A DNA stretch of 64,000 nucleotides from Domibacillus sp. PGB-M46 (GCF_022668875.1 NZ_JAKGCR010000018.1:19737-83736); one strand, 5' to 3'; counted from the first letter of the stretch, positions 1-8,701 are shown. A program made the numbers and translations. The notes: a model not told the origin generated them from the letters alone.

Positions 1-30
1 TTTATTCTTAGATTTTTTAAAACAGCAGCA

Positions 31-73
31 AAAAAGCTGCCTGAAGTCCATTTCTACTGTCAGGCAGCTTTTT
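31..73 (-). terminator. terminator of the sugar operon
   Basis: A 14-bp inverted repeat (31-44 with 60-73, core AAGCTGCCTGA) is followed on the minus strand by T residues. It lies 11 bp past the stop of the oxidoreductase gene, so it ends that operon. Confidence 0.85.
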
Positions 74-83
74 ATTCACTTTC

Positions 84-1271
84 TTATATGGATGGGCTTA
101 GTTCATGCTGGTAGTCAACCCAGACAGAACCATTATCAGCAGAGCGCACACAATTCTCTACCCAGCGAACACCTTCTACACCCGCTTCAATTCCTGGATA
201 CCAGACGTCATTCAGCCCTTCTCCGTTGTCCAGTGCTGTCATCGCTCTAGCAAAACGAGTATAAAGATTCGACCATGCTTCAAATAACCCTTCAGGATGG
301 CCGCCGCCAATCCGGTCGTCTGCTAATGCTTGTGGATACAGGTAGTCCATTCCGCGCTCTAAAATCTGTACAGGCTGCCCCTGGACTTCAAAACGAAGCT
401 GGTTTGGCTGTTCATCCCACCATTCAATACTTGCTTTAGAACCAATCACTCGTATTTTCTGTCCATGCATCGAACCTGCATTCACAGCGGAAGACCAGAC
501 TGTACCCACTGCGCCATTTTCATATTCCATGATCGTGTAAGCGTTATCCTCAAGTGGCGCACGGCTTTTGACAAAGCTCTGGCGTGTGCACATTAACTTT
601 TTGATTTTCATGTTTGGCAGCATGACTTCTGACAAGAATAAAGGATGTGTGCCTAAATCGCCAAGTACATAGCTCGGCCCTGCCATTTTAGGATCAACAC
701 GCCATTTGGTGCTGGCATTTTGCTCTTCCACTTCTCCCGAATGAAAGCCGTGGGCAAACTGCATATTCACAATTCTAATTTCGCCTAACTCACCGTTTGC
801 AATTAACTGGCGCGCCTGCTCGATCATTTGGTGGCCGGAATAACCGTATGTAATTCCGACAACGCGATTCTTTGCTTTGGCTAACGCTTCAAGTTCCAAT
901 GCTTCTTCCGTCGTAAAGCAAAGCGGCTTTTCACAGATCACATGCAGGCCTGCTTCAAGGGCTGCTTTAGAGATCGCGTAATGCGTGCCGTTCGGCGTAG
1001 CGATAGAAACCGCTTGAATGCCGTCCTCACGTTTTGCCTCTTCTTCAAACATCGCTTTATAGTCTGGATAGCAGCGCTCTGGAGAAACGTGCAAGTTCAC
1101 CCCAAAGTCCTTGCCGCGTTCTGCATTAATATCAAAAGCACCCGCAACAAGTTCAAAATTGTGATCACGCAATGCAGCTGAGCGGTGAATATAACCGATT
1201 TGACTTCCACGCCCGCCTCCTACCATCGCCCAGCGGATTGGTTGCTGAATTACTTTTTCACCGTTAATCAT
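84..1271 (-). CDS. Gfo/Idh/MocA family oxidoreductase
   Basis: Predicted NAD(P)-dependent sugar or cyclitol dehydrogenase, 395 aa, cytosolic. The N-terminal Rossmann fold shows a glycine-rich VGGGRGSQIG loop (about residues 17-26), the family CEKPL motif with catalytic Lys (EKP at 114-116), and a GDLGTH motif (204-209) typical of the substrate-binding domain. An SD AAGGGGAG precedes the ATG. It is the last gene of a three-gene minus-strand operon after the sugar permease and the TIM-barrel isomerase, with a 30-bp gap to the latter. The context suggests oxidation of an inositol-like or rare sugar substrate taken up by the permease. Substrate cannot be read from sequence; family assignment is firm. 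Confidence 0.93.
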   Translation of the reverse strand: MINGEKVIQQPIRWAMVGGGRGSQIGYIHRSAALRDHNFELVAGAFDINAERGKDFGVNLHVSPERCYPDYKAMFEEEAKREDGIQAVSIATPNGTHYAISKAALEAGLHVICEKPLCFTTEEALELEALAKAKNRVVGITYGYSGHQMIEQARQLIANGELGEIRIVNMQFAHGFHSGEVEEQNASTKWRVDPKMAGPSYVLGDLGTHPLFLSEVMLPNMKIKKLMCTRQSFVKSRAPLEDNAYTIMEYENGAVGTVWSSAVNAGSMHGQKIRVIGSKASIEWWDEQPNQLRFEVQGQPVQILERGMDYLYPQALADDRIGGGHPEGLFEAWSNLYTRFARAMTALDNGEGLNDVWYPGIEAGVEGVRWVENCVRSADNGSVWVDYQHELSPSI

Positions 1272-1301
1272 TTGTCATACTCCCCTTCTTCTATGTTTTC
1301 G

Positions 1302-2225
1302 TTAATAACCTACACTTTTTAAATAGTCGACACTTTGTTTTACATCCCGCAGACTTGTATCTGCATTGCGGGGATCCCGTTCCTGCTCAATCGTGATATA
1401 ACCTTGGTAGCCAATTTCTTTTAGTAGCTTGTGAATGGAGTTGTAATCAATGATGCCTTGTCCAATCGGGCACATAACGCCTTTGGCACACGCTTCAAAG
1501 AAACGGATATGCTCACCCATCACTTCGTTGTAAATGTCGAGGTTAATATCTTTAAAATGAATGTAGTCTAATCGGTCTGCATAGTCTTGAATCCACTGAT
1601 AAGGATCCATTTTGGAGTAATAAAGGTGGCCCGTATCCAGGCAAAGGCCGGCTGTTTCATAAGGGATATCTTCTAGCAGCTGTTTAATTTCATCTTCAAA
1701 TTCAATGTAGCCGCCCGCATGAGGATGAATAACAGAACGGACACCATATTTTGTCCAGGCGCGATCGGCAAGTGCCCGTATATGTGTCATCATTGTATTC
1801 CAGGCATCAGAAGATAGTCGCTGTGCTTCATCCGGCTTACCTGCCTTGTAATCCCTTTCCTCATGTCCCCAGTCAATGATCACCAGATAAGGAGTCGGAA
1901 ACTTCTGTCCTTCTTCTGAGGGTGACAATGGAAGTTTAGTGATCAGAGAACAAATATCGTCTACCTGGTGCAATAAGTTCTCTAAGTTAGAAGGTGATAC
2001 CAAATCATCAAAAATGGTCCCCGCAATGATGTTTAAATCGTTTTTAGACAGCTCTGCCTGTACCCGCTCAATATCCATTGGAATATATCCATACGGACCA
2101 AGTTCAATGCCTTTGTAGCCTGCCTGCGATGCTTCATGTAACACTCGTTCCCATGGCGGAAGATATGGATTTTTCGGATCGTCCACTCCCCAGCAGCACG
2201 GCGCTCCTGCAATTTTAATTCCCAT
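1302..2225 (-). CDS. sugar phosphate isomerase/epimerase (IolE/MocC-like TIM barrel)
   Basis: A 307-aa protein of the xylose-isomerase-like TIM-barrel superfamily (AP endonuclease 2 fold). The opening IAGAPCCWGVDD and the segment IELGPYGYIP resemble IolE and MocC, enzymes of inositol and rhizopine breakdown. Acidic and histidine residues expected to bind a divalent metal are present in HPHAGGYIE, CLDTGHLYY and IHFKDI. SD AGGAGGA precedes the ATG. Pairing with a Gfo/Idh/MocA dehydrogenase and a sugar permease supports isomerisation or dehydration of a keto-sugar intermediate. A cre-like box lies just upstream. The exact reaction (2-keto-myo-inositol dehydratase versus 3-keto-sugar epimerase) is not decided by sequence. 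Confidence 0.9.
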   Translation of the reverse strand: MGIKIAGAPCCWGVDDPKNPYLPPWERVLHEASQAGYKGIELGPYGYIPMDIERVQAELSKNDLNIIAGTIFDDLVSPSNLENLLHQVDDICSLITKLPLSPSEEGQKFPTPYLVIIDWGHEERDYKAGKPDEAQRLSSDAWNTMMTHIRALADRAWTKYGVRSVIHPHAGGYIEFEDEIKQLLEDIPYETAGLCLDTGHLYYSKMDPYQWIQDYADRLDYIHFKDINLDIYNEVMGEHIRFFEACAKGVMCPIGQGIIDYNSIHKLLKEIGYQGYITIEQERDPRNADTSLRDVKQSVDYLKSVGY

Positions 2226-2272
2226 GCTAAAATCCTCCTCTTACTCGTTCCTAATGAAAAGATCTCTATAAT

Positions 2273-2286
2273 TAGAAGCGCTTTCA
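2273..2286 (-). promoter_or_regulatory. cre-like CcpA box
   Basis: Minus-strand TGAAAGCGCTTCTA matches the cre consensus TGWAANCGNTNNCA at 13 of 14 positions. It lies between the permease stop and the isomerase start, suggesting carbon catabolite control within the operon. Confidence 0.6.
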
Positions 2287-2314
2287 ATTATCTTTTTAAA
2301 ATAAACAGTTATTA

Positions 2315-3748
2315 TTATCTTGCCTTAACAATCGAATCCCTTTTATCGCCTTTATTAGATTGCGAGCGGAAAAGTTCTTCCAGCTCTTCAAGTGTACGCC
2401 CATTTGTCTCCGGCATAAATTTATATACGAACCCGATTCCTAATAAACCTAGAGCTACGAAAACAAAGAATGTAGCCGATAAACCGACAGAGCTTAGCAA
2501 TACCGGAAAAGCAAAACCAATCACAAAGTTGATAATCCAGAGGAAAAAGATACTGATACCAGAACCAAGACCTCTTAACCTTTGTGGAAATATTTCTGCA
2601 ATGACTAACCATGTCACCGGTCCCACACAGCCCTGCATAAATGCGAGGAACAGAACGGTTAAAGAAAGTACAATATACGGAAGGGCAGCAGATCCATCGA
2701 GTACCATAGAGAAGATGGCGATAAGGAAAAGGGCAGTTGTGGTTCCAGATAAACCAATGATCAACATGGGACGCCGGTTCACCTTCCCAACCAGCCAAAT
2801 ACCGACTACGACTGCAATGACTGAAATAAGGCCATTCGCAATGTTCGCGATTAAGGCTGCTTTTGTGCCGAAGCCTGATTCTTCAAGAATTTGCGTTCCA
2901 TAATACATGATAGAATTAACACCTGTAATTTGATTCACTGCGGCAATTCCAATCCCAATAAGCAAGATACGGCGCAGCCATGGAGCGGAAAAGTCTTTTA
3001 AAGAAGCTTTTTCAAACTCTGAATCTTTTTTTACGGCTGTTTCAATTTCTTGAAATTCCGCTTTCGCCCGTTTTTCATCTCGTATTTGTTTAAGGACACG
3101 CAGCGCTTCCGTATTTTTTCCTTTTGAAGCCAGCCACCGCGGACTTTCTGGCACAACGAGCATACTAACAAATAAGATGAAAGCCGGAATAGCACAAAGA
3201 ACAAGCATATACCGCCAAACATGTCCGGTATCCGCCATTGTGATACCAAGAATGGCATTGAAGATGTAAGCTAGTAATTGCCCGCCCACAATCATAAATT
3301 CATTCATCGTCACCATTCGGCCCCTTTTTTCATGAGGTGCCATTTCTGCTAAAAAGGCCGGGACCATAGACGAAGCTCCTCCAACAGCAAGACCAAGTAA
3401 AAATCGAAAGACAACCATGATGGAAACATCGGGAGCAAATGCAGTGCCAAGCGATGCCAGCAAGAATAAAAAGGATAGATTTAGAATCATTTTGCGGCGT
3501 CCATAGCGATCTGCTAATCTTCCGCATATCAGGGCGCCAAATGCTGCTCCTAACAGGAGTGAACTCGTTACAAGCCCTTCTGTAACCGGTGTGAGATTAA
3601 GCTGATCAGGCCTTTCCATAAAAGGTAAAGCACCATTGATTACACCCGTGTCATACCCGAAAAGAAGCCCTCCAAATGTTGCGGAAACCATAATAATTTG
3701 TAAATACATTTTGTGATTGATGGATTTCCTCATTACTTGATTACTCAT
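2315..3748 (-). CDS. sugar porter family MFS transporter
   Basis: Twelve-helix proton-coupled sugar uptake permease of the Major Facilitator sugar porter family, 477 aa. Signature elements are visible: GYDTGVINGALPF in helix 1, DRYGRRK in the 2-3 loop, PESPRWLASKGK before the central loop, NQITGVNSIMYY in helix 7, and the C-terminal PETNGRTLEELEELF. I place the start at 3748 (MSNQVMRK) because a strong SD (GGAGGTGG) sits just before it. An in-frame upstream start at 3793 has no such site. It is the first gene of the operon and resembles inositol, arabinose or xylose permeases of Bacillus, so it probably supplies the substrate for the two enzymes downstream. Confidence 0.95.
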   Translation of the reverse strand: MSNQVMRKSINHKMYLQIIMVSATFGGLLFGYDTGVINGALPFMERPDQLNLTPVTEGLVTSSLLLGAAFGALICGRLADRYGRRKMILNLSFLFLLASLGTAFAPDVSIMVVFRFLLGLAVGGASSMVPAFLAEMAPHEKRGRMVTMNEFMIVGGQLLAYIFNAILGITMADTGHVWRYMLVLCAIPAFILFVSMLVVPESPRWLASKGKNTEALRVLKQIRDEKRAKAEFQEIETAVKKDSEFEKASLKDFSAPWLRRILLIGIGIAAVNQITGVNSIMYYGTQILEESGFGTKAALIANIANGLISVIAVVVGIWLVGKVNRRPMLIIGLSGTTTALFLIAIFSMVLDGSAALPYIVLSLTVLFLAFMQGCVGPVTWLVIAEIFPQRLRGLGSGISIFFLWIINFVIGFAFPVLLSSVGLSATFFVFVALGLLGIGFVYKFMPETNGRTLEELEELFRSQSNKGDKRDSIVKAR

Positions 3749-3972
3749 GTATAACCACCTCCATAGGCTGCGTTGTAGTAGATGCTCTTTCACCTGAGAA
3801 TTTGCTCTGGCTTATTTTCAGATCCATCAACATATGTAATCATCTGTTTATGCATCAGGCAACTGCCTGTCTTGTTTGCATTTGGAAGACAGAAAAATCT
3901 CCCAACCACTTTTCCATTATGTACCTTGGATGTAAAGGCCGTGTTTCTAAAGTTCCCTCCTTTTCTGGAATG

Positions 3973-4016
3973 TGTAAGTGCTTAACTTAAATTGAGTATA
4001 ATGAAAAGCGCTTACA
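3973..4016. promoter_or_regulatory. two related operator-like palindromes upstream of the permease operon
   Basis: TGTAAGTGCTTAAC (3973-3986) and TGAAAAGCGCTTACA (4002-4016) lie 29 bp apart in the 340-bp gap between the AraC gene and the operon. Both resemble cre boxes, and the second carries an AAGCGCTT core. The rest of 3749-4066 shows no gene. Confidence 0.5.
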
Positions 4017-4065
4017 AAGTATTTGTCCTGAAAAGACTAAATTTTTATAATTTAAGGACACGAAA

Positions 4066-4098
4066 AATAAAAAGAGGCCTCTAAAAGTTTTTAGAGGC
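4066..4098 (-). terminator. terminator of araC-type gene
   Basis: A 10-bp stem GCCTCTAAAA / TTTTAGAGGC (4077-4098) is followed on the minus strand by a T tract. The stem includes the last codons and stop of the AraC-family gene. Confidence 0.8.
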
Positions 4099-4960
4099 TG
4101 GCTTGTTTTCTGTATTTTCCCGGTGTTAAACCCGTTTCTTCTTGAAACACACGAGTAAAATAATGGACTGATGAAAAACAGTATTGCTCGGAGATCGTTT
4201 TAATGTCCAGATTCGTCATCCGAAGCATCTCTGCTGCCGCGTTAATGCGTTCTTGGCGTATAAAAGCCGTATAGGATACCCCTAAATGATGAGTAAATAA
4301 GCGGGATAGGTGCCGGGTTGATATATGCAGATATTGCGCCACATCCTTTATCGAAAGCGGCCTGTTTAAATTGTCTCTAATAAATAATTGAGCCTGGTTG
4401 ACCAGCATCCGTCCTTTTGTTTCATTATTGCTATCACTTTCGTCCTCTTCCTCATCATCTCCGCAAAATAATGTCTGAAGTGAAAGTAACAATGAATGAC
4501 TAAGGGCGTTCAAAATGTCGGTTGGACAGGATATATTCCCATGTTTCATTAATGTTGTTAATAAGAGAGCCGCCGGCGAATCTTCTGCATCCTGAATAAG
4601 TATATTTTTCGTTTCAGAAAGATTTTTAAAAAAAGAAACTCCTTTTTCCGTTGAAGACGACAAATCTACTTCAAAACCAACCCAGAACAGCGAAAGGTTT
4701 TTTCCTTTATGAATTCTATGCAGTTTTTCCGGGCGTGAACAGAAGAACACACCTTTTTGCAGTGGATAAATTTGATCGTCTTCAACATAAAGACCTGTTC
4801 CGTCAAACACATAACAGATCTCAAAAAAGGAGTGTTTATGAATTGGATTATCTGGATGATTAGGATGCGCCCCCCAGGAATGGACGTGAAATGAGACATT
4901 CTTTCCATTCAGGTAAATACACCTTTTTTGCAATTTATCAATAGCAGTACTCACATTCAT
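4091..4960 (-). CDS. AraC family transcriptional regulator (cupin plus HTH)
   Basis: A 289-aa regulator with an N-terminal cupin-like effector domain (HVHSWGAHP through IHRIHK-type histidine motifs, about residues 25-85) and a C-terminal AraC double helix-turn-helix (about 185-285, from LSIKDVAQYLHIS to TGLTPGKYRK). SD AAAGGAGA precedes the ATG. It lies immediately upstream of, and in the same direction as, the sugar operon and is separated from it by its own terminator and a promoter region. It is therefore the likely sugar-responsive activator of that operon. The ligand is unknown. Confidence 0.92.
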   Translation of the reverse strand: MNVSTAIDKLQKRCIYLNGKNVSFHVHSWGAHPNHPDNPIHKHSFFEICYVFDGTGLYVEDDQIYPLQKGVFFCSRPEKLHRIHKGKNLSLFWVGFEVDLSSSTEKGVSFFKNLSETKNILIQDAEDSPAALLLTTLMKHGNISCPTDILNALSHSLLLSLQTLFCGDDEEEDESDSNNETKGRMLVNQAQLFIRDNLNRPLSIKDVAQYLHISTRHLSRLFTHHLGVSYTAFIRQERINAAAEMLRMTNLDIKTISEQYCFSSVHYFTRVFQEETGLTPGKYRKQASL

Positions 4961-5058
4961 GATACTTCTCCTTTAAAACAAACGTACTGACCTAATATCA
5001 AGTTACAGCATGTCAACTTTTTTACGAAGATCACCCCGACAAACTTCTTAAGCTATCT

Positions 5059-5841
5059 TTATTTTAAAATCAAACCACTCGAAACCATCAGTACATTTAA
5101 AACAAGATGCCAAATCAAGGAGGGAATGATACTTCCAGATTTAACGGTAATGCCTCCATAAAACACGCCCCCGATAGAAAAAGCAATACATACTGCCCAA
5201 GGAATGCCAAGGGAGTAGTGCTGCAAGCCAAAGCCTATGCTTGTTATGACAACAGCCCATTTCTCACCTAGTTGTTCTGAAAAGCGGCTTAGCAGCGCTC
5301 CTCTCCAGATGAGTTCTTCAAGCAAAGCGTTTGTAATGGAAAAGACAAGCAACAGAAGCCAGATTTCTTCAAAATAACCCCAGCCATTTCGAGCCATAAA
5401 GGGTGCCAGGGAAGCAGTATTGACCACTATGGCAATGATTAAAAAGACTTTGATGCTTGTTTGGTGAAACCCTGACCAGATAAACGGAAAATAAATCAAT
5501 TCCTGCCACCTTGGTTTTCTCATATACTTTATAAAAGGAGCCTGAGAAAAAAAAGATAAACAGAACAAGGGAATCAGAATGAAAACCAATGATCCTCTAT
5601 TGAGTAATATCTGCAGCTCCCTTAGTTGAAACTGTTCCGCCCATTGAGGAGCTGACATTAGGTATGCATAAAAACCGATCCCAAATAAAAGGGTTGTGAC
5701 AATAAACCTTTTCGCTGCTTGATCGAATACCGCGAAACAATAAACAGCAGCAGCGGCCCACAGCCCAATACCCCAATAATTGTGAAGCTGTATGAAAACA
5801 AGAAGAGAGACAAATAAGGATAATAAAATGATATTTCTCAA
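5059..5841 (-). CDS. CPBP family intramembrane glutamic-type protease
   Basis: A polytopic membrane protein (about 260 aa, seven or more hydrophobic segments) with the CPBP (Abi/CAAX protease) motifs: EELIWRG in helix (EExxxR), GFGLQHY, and WHLVLN near the C-terminus. All the residues expected for activity are present. In bacteria such proteins serve in prenyl-protein processing, bacteriocin self-immunity or stress. The start is uncertain: the frame opens at TTG 5841, but the SD GGGAGGAG is about 20 nt away. A well-spaced ATA codon in frame, or an out-of-frame ATG at 5849 that stops after three codons, are alternatives. No operon partner. Confidence 0.85.
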   Translation of the reverse strand: MRNIILLSLFVSLLVFIQLHNYWGIGLWAAAAVYCFAVFDQAAKRFIVTTLLFGIGFYAYLMSAPQWAEQFQLRELQILLNRGSLVFILIPLFCLSFFSQAPFIKYMRKPRWQELIYFPFIWSGFHQTSIKVFLIIAIVVNTASLAPFMARNGWGYFEEIWLLLLVFSITNALLEELIWRGALLSRFSEQLGEKWAVVITSIGFGLQHYSLGIPWAVCIAFSIGGVFYGGITVKSGSIIPSLIWHLVLNVLMVSSGLILK

Positions 5842-5849
5842 AAAGGCAT

Positions 5850-6090
5850 TATGTATACCGTTCTCCTCCCTTGCAGATTATCTTTATATATATGTTATAG
5901 CGGATTGAACCAGGCTTGCGGGTGAATTTTATATTTAGGAAGTATAGAAAGCCATAAAAAAGCCGCTCAGTCCTATTTTAATCGAAAGCAGCGGGATTGA
6001 TTACCCAGCTTCCTCTTTTTTCAGCTGCCGAGGCAGTTACGCTCCGCACAGAGGAAAGAAAAGCGTATTCTATTTTTCTTTTCTCAAAAG
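5850..6090. other. intergenic region without a recognisable gene
   Basis: About 240 bp between the CPBP gene and the toxin locus. I see only imperfect hairpins: CCGCT...AGCGG followed by T residues on the minus strand near 5956-5995, and a GC-rich foldback near 6020-6050. These could be a backup terminator for transcripts leaving the toxin locus. No SD-preceded open frame. Confidence 0.4.
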
Positions 6091-6120
6091 ATTGTGTATA
6101 CTGAAGGTAACAAACAGCTA

Positions 6121-6161
6121 TATTAAAAAAGCCGATTCGATGCTGGTAACATCAAATCGGC
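6121..6161 (-). terminator. toxin mRNA terminator
   Basis: Stem 6131-6142 with 6150-6161 (12 bp, one wobble; GCCGATT core) is followed by TTTTTT on the minus strand. It ends the toxin message about 80 nt after the stop codon. Confidence 0.8.
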
Positions 6162-6207
6162 CTACCAATAGCAGGCTTCCCTTATGGGGAGTCAGCAGTC
6201 TAAGGGG

Positions 6208-6251
6208 ATAATCCACCAGAGCGCTCAACTCAATGGTGGATTATTTTTTTT
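6208..6251 (+). terminator. antitoxin RNA terminator
   Basis: ATAATCCACCA (6208-6218) pairs with TGGTGGATTAT (6234-6244) and is followed by seven T residues on the plus strand. The same hairpin lies just 3' of the toxin stop codon on the minus strand. Confidence 0.8.
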
Positions 6252-6324
6252 GGTTAAATGACAAAATCGCTACAATGAGGCTTGCAAAACTAACCGCAAA
6301 CATGAGTGATTCGAAAGTTGTCAC
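6241..6324 (-). CDS. type I toxin, TxpA/BsrE-like holin-like peptide
   Basis: A 27-aa hydrophobic peptide starting GTG at 6324 (MTTFESLM) and ending ILSFNQKK. One transmembrane helix with a short basic tail is the signature of the putative holin-like toxin / TxpA-BsrE-BsrG family of Bacillus type I toxins. SD AAAGGGGG is well spaced (6 nt). A -10 TATAAT lies on the minus strand at 6395-6400. The message would be about 260 nt with a 5' leader that folds over the SD. A convergent plus-strand RNA overlaps its 3' end. Membrane-depolarising toxicity is known for the family; activity here is inferred. Confidence 0.85.
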   Translation of the reverse strand: MTTFESLMFAVSFASLIVAILSFNQKK

Positions 6325-6332
6325 AGCGCCAC

Positions 6333-6371
6333 CCCCTTTCTGTAAAGGGGATTTTGCCGACCACCATTGAG
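6333..6371 (-). promoter_or_regulatory. toxin leader: SD-sequestering hairpin and 3'-UTR-complementary segment
   Basis: In the toxin leader CCCCTTT (6350-6344 on the minus strand) pairs with AAAGGGG (6339-6333), which contains the SD. Further upstream the leader reads CTCAATGGTGG (6371-6361), the exact complement of CCACCATTGAG just after the toxin stop codon. Both suggest the full-length mRNA folds into a translationally silent form. Confidence 0.65.
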
Positions 6372-6495
6372 AAAACCTGTTCTATTGTTCTTTTATTATA
6401 TCATTCTATAGGAAAGGCTGCCTTTGTTTTCAAAGAAAGTAAGGAAAAAACATTCACTTATTTTTTGTTCTATGCACCAGTGCCAACTCGGCTTT

Positions 6496-6810
6496 TCACC
6501 TTTTAATAAGTTTGTATCGTTTGTGCGCCAGTCCTGTTTCCCTTGCCACTAAGGAACTGACATCTGTTTCGAGGACCTGGGCAATTCCTTTTAGATTCGC
6601 AATGGTTAAATTATGGTTTCCTGTTTCAATTCTTGATACGACACTTTGCTGTGTATTCAGCTGATCGGCCATCTGCTTTTGCGTAAGGCCAAGCTTTTTT
6701 CTCCGGCGAATAATATTTTGGGCAATTAATTGTTCTACGTCTTCTTCTTTTTTCAGCTGATGATCTTGATTTGCATAGCGTTTAGACATTTGCTGTTCGA
6801 TGTAAATCAT
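6496..6810 (-). CDS. XRE family transcriptional regulator
   Basis: A 104-aa DNA-binding protein with a Cro/C1-type helix-turn-helix in its C-terminal two thirds (RRRKKLGLTQKQMADQL ... SVVSRIETGNHN). The N-terminal 30 residues are polar and lysine-rich. The start is placed at ATG 6810 (MIYIEQQM), preceded by GGGGGC. An in-frame TTG 18 nt upstream lacks an SD. It stands alone between the toxin locus and the GHL10 gene. The layout resembles small phage-like or HigA-like regulators, but no toxin partner with its own SD adjoins it. Target unknown. Confidence 0.85.
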   Translation of the reverse strand: MIYIEQQMSKRYANQDHQLKKEEDVEQLIAQNIIRRRKKLGLTQKQMADQLNTQQSVVSRIETGNHNLTIANLKGIAQVLETDVSSLVARETGLAHKRYKLIKR

Positions 6811-7082
6811 TACTGCGCCCCCGTTCAATTTATAGGTATCACGCCCTATTTTTGTATTCTATCTCTTCTATCGGTATTTTTTGTATATAGTTTTAGTGAT
6901 TTGGTGCAAAAACGGTTTATCTATAAAAAACAGACACAAAAAACTAAAAATAACTGTATAGTGGAACTTTTTAGGTAAAAAAGAAGCTTATTCACCGACA
7001 TTATTTTAAAAAAATACTTCATTTTCCAAAGAATTTGTCGATATCACTAAAAAAAGGATGGATGGAGGAACAAGTTAGAATA

Positions 7083-8660
7083 ATGTTGTTTAAAGATAGA
7101 AAGAAATATGTGAGAGTGAAAAAATGCAGCTGGCTCGTGTGGATATTAACATTTGTTTTATGTATGTCTCTCATCCCGTCGCTTTCTCATGCAGCGGAGT
7201 CTGCACCACCAAAAAGAGAAATGCGGGCGGTATGGATTGCATCTGTTCAAAACAGTGATGTAAAAGCAGGAATGAATAAAACCCAGTATACCACTTGGGC
7301 CCGGCAGACATTAGACAGCTTGAAAGCCAACAAGTTTAATACAGTTATTTTTCAGGTAAAGCCGACCAGTGATGCCTGGTACTCTTCTAAGCTGGCTCCT
7401 TGGTCAGCGTATATCACAGGGAAAAAGCAAGGGACAAGCCCGGGATATGACCCGCTGCAAATTATGATTACAGAAGCTCACAGCCGCGGAATGGAGCTTC
7501 ATGCGTGGATTAATCCGTACCGGGTGACCATGCCGGGTGAAACGCTGAAAAACTTGTCATCTCAAAATGCGGCACGCAAACACCCTGGCTGGGTCGTGAA
7601 ATACGGCAAGCAGTACTATTTAAATCCCGGCCTTCCGGAAGTACAAGACTATCTCGTATCGTCTGTTAAAGAGCTGGTGCAAAATTATGATGTAGATGCC
7701 ATCCACATGGATGACTACTTTTATCCTTATAGGATTAAAAATGAAACCTTTCCAGACCAGGCTGCTTTTAAAAAGTATGGAAAGTCCTTTAAGAAAATAG
7801 AAGACTGGCGCAGAAATAATGTGAATCAGCTTGTTAAAAAGGTTTATTCTACGGTTAAAACGACAAAACCATATGTCCAGTTCGGTATTTCACCATTTGG
7901 CGTCTGGCGCAATCAATCGATCGATAAAACAGGAAGTGCTACAAAAGCTGGCGTAAATAATTATGATGATTTATATGCGGATACGCGTACATGGATCAAA
8001 GAAGGAACAGTCGATTATATTACGCCGCAAATTTATTGGTCGAAAAAATTAGCTGCTGCCCAATACGGGACGCTTCTCAACTGGTGGAGCAATGAAGTAA
8101 AAGTATATGCAAAAACACATCCGGTAAACTTTTATATCGGAGTAGCCGATTATAAAGTTGGACAGGACTCTGATCCGGCATGGAAAAACAAAATGGAGCT
8201 GCCCAATCAAATTGTTTCTAACCGGGCAGACCGAATGACAAAAGGGCAAATGCACTTTTCGCTGAAAAGCTGGAAGAAAAATTCACTTGGCTATGCAACG
8301 ATTGTAAAACAGCAGCTGTATAGGTACCCTTCCCTTACGCCGGCGGCTTCCTGGAAAGATGCATCGCAGCCTGTAAAGCCGACATCCGTACAAGTAAAGA
8401 AAGAAGCAGCAGGCAGAAAAATTGTGATTCAGGACCAGGCCGGCAAACAGCCGCGTAAATACGTGATTTATCGTTTTACAGGCAAAACACTGGGATCTTA
8501 TGATGATGCGCGTAATATTGTAGATATTGTATACAATACAAAGGGCAAAGCCGTATTTTTGGATAAATCAGCGCGTTCGGACCGAACCTACACATATGGC
8601 GTAAAGTCTTTATCTGCCACTGGTATAGAAAGCAAGGATGCTTTTGTTGTAAAAGAATAA
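7083..8660 (+). CDS. secreted glycoside hydrolase-like protein (GHL10/DUF187, YngK-like)
   Basis: An exported 525-aa protein. The N-terminus has a basic stretch and a hydrophobic core ending in SLSHAAES, a good signal peptidase site. Residues about 55-400 form the GHL10 TIM-barrel (formerly DUF187): REMRAVWIASVQN, HAWINPYRV, NPGLPEVQDYL, DAIHMDDYFYP with acidic residues in the catalytic position, and ISPFGVWRN. The C-terminal 110 residues look like a fibronectin-III-type domain. It resembles Bacillus YngK, a presumed cell-wall or polysaccharide glycosidase. SD GGAGG is 14 nt before the chosen ATG; ATG 7062 and TTG 7035 are in frame upstream but less likely. Confidence 0.9.
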   Translation: MLFKDRKKYVRVKKCSWLVWILTFVLCMSLIPSLSHAAESAPPKREMRAVWIASVQNSDVKAGMNKTQYTTWARQTLDSLKANKFNTVIFQVKPTSDAWYSSKLAPWSAYITGKKQGTSPGYDPLQIMITEAHSRGMELHAWINPYRVTMPGETLKNLSSQNAARKHPGWVVKYGKQYYLNPGLPEVQDYLVSSVKELVQNYDVDAIHMDDYFYPYRIKNETFPDQAAFKKYGKSFKKIEDWRRNNVNQLVKKVYSTVKTTKPYVQFGISPFGVWRNQSIDKTGSATKAGVNNYDDLYADTRTWIKEGTVDYITPQIYWSKKLAAAQYGTLLNWWSNEVKVYAKTHPVNFYIGVADYKVGQDSDPAWKNKMELPNQIVSNRADRMTKGQMHFSLKSWKKNSLGYATIVKQQLYRYPSLTPAASWKDASQPVKPTSVQVKKEAAGRKIVIQDQAGKQPRKYVIYRFTGKTLGSYDDARNIVDIVYNTKGKAVFLDKSARSDRTYTYGVKSLSATGIESKDAFVVKE

Positions 8661-8701
8661 AAATATCGTGCGGATGGGCATACACCTTTAAACAAACGCA
8701 C

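Larger units (their letters stand above)
6109..6251 (+). ncRNA. predicted antitoxin RNA of a type I toxin-antitoxin locus
   Basis: A -10 box TATACT (6097-6102) precedes a plus-strand segment that ends in a perfect 11-bp terminator hairpin with a T tract (6208-6251). The transcript would be about 140 nt. It would run antisense to the 3' part of the toxin mRNA, the arrangement known for txpA/RatA and bsrE/SR5 in Bacillus. The RNA is inferred from promoter, terminator and position. Confidence 0.6.
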
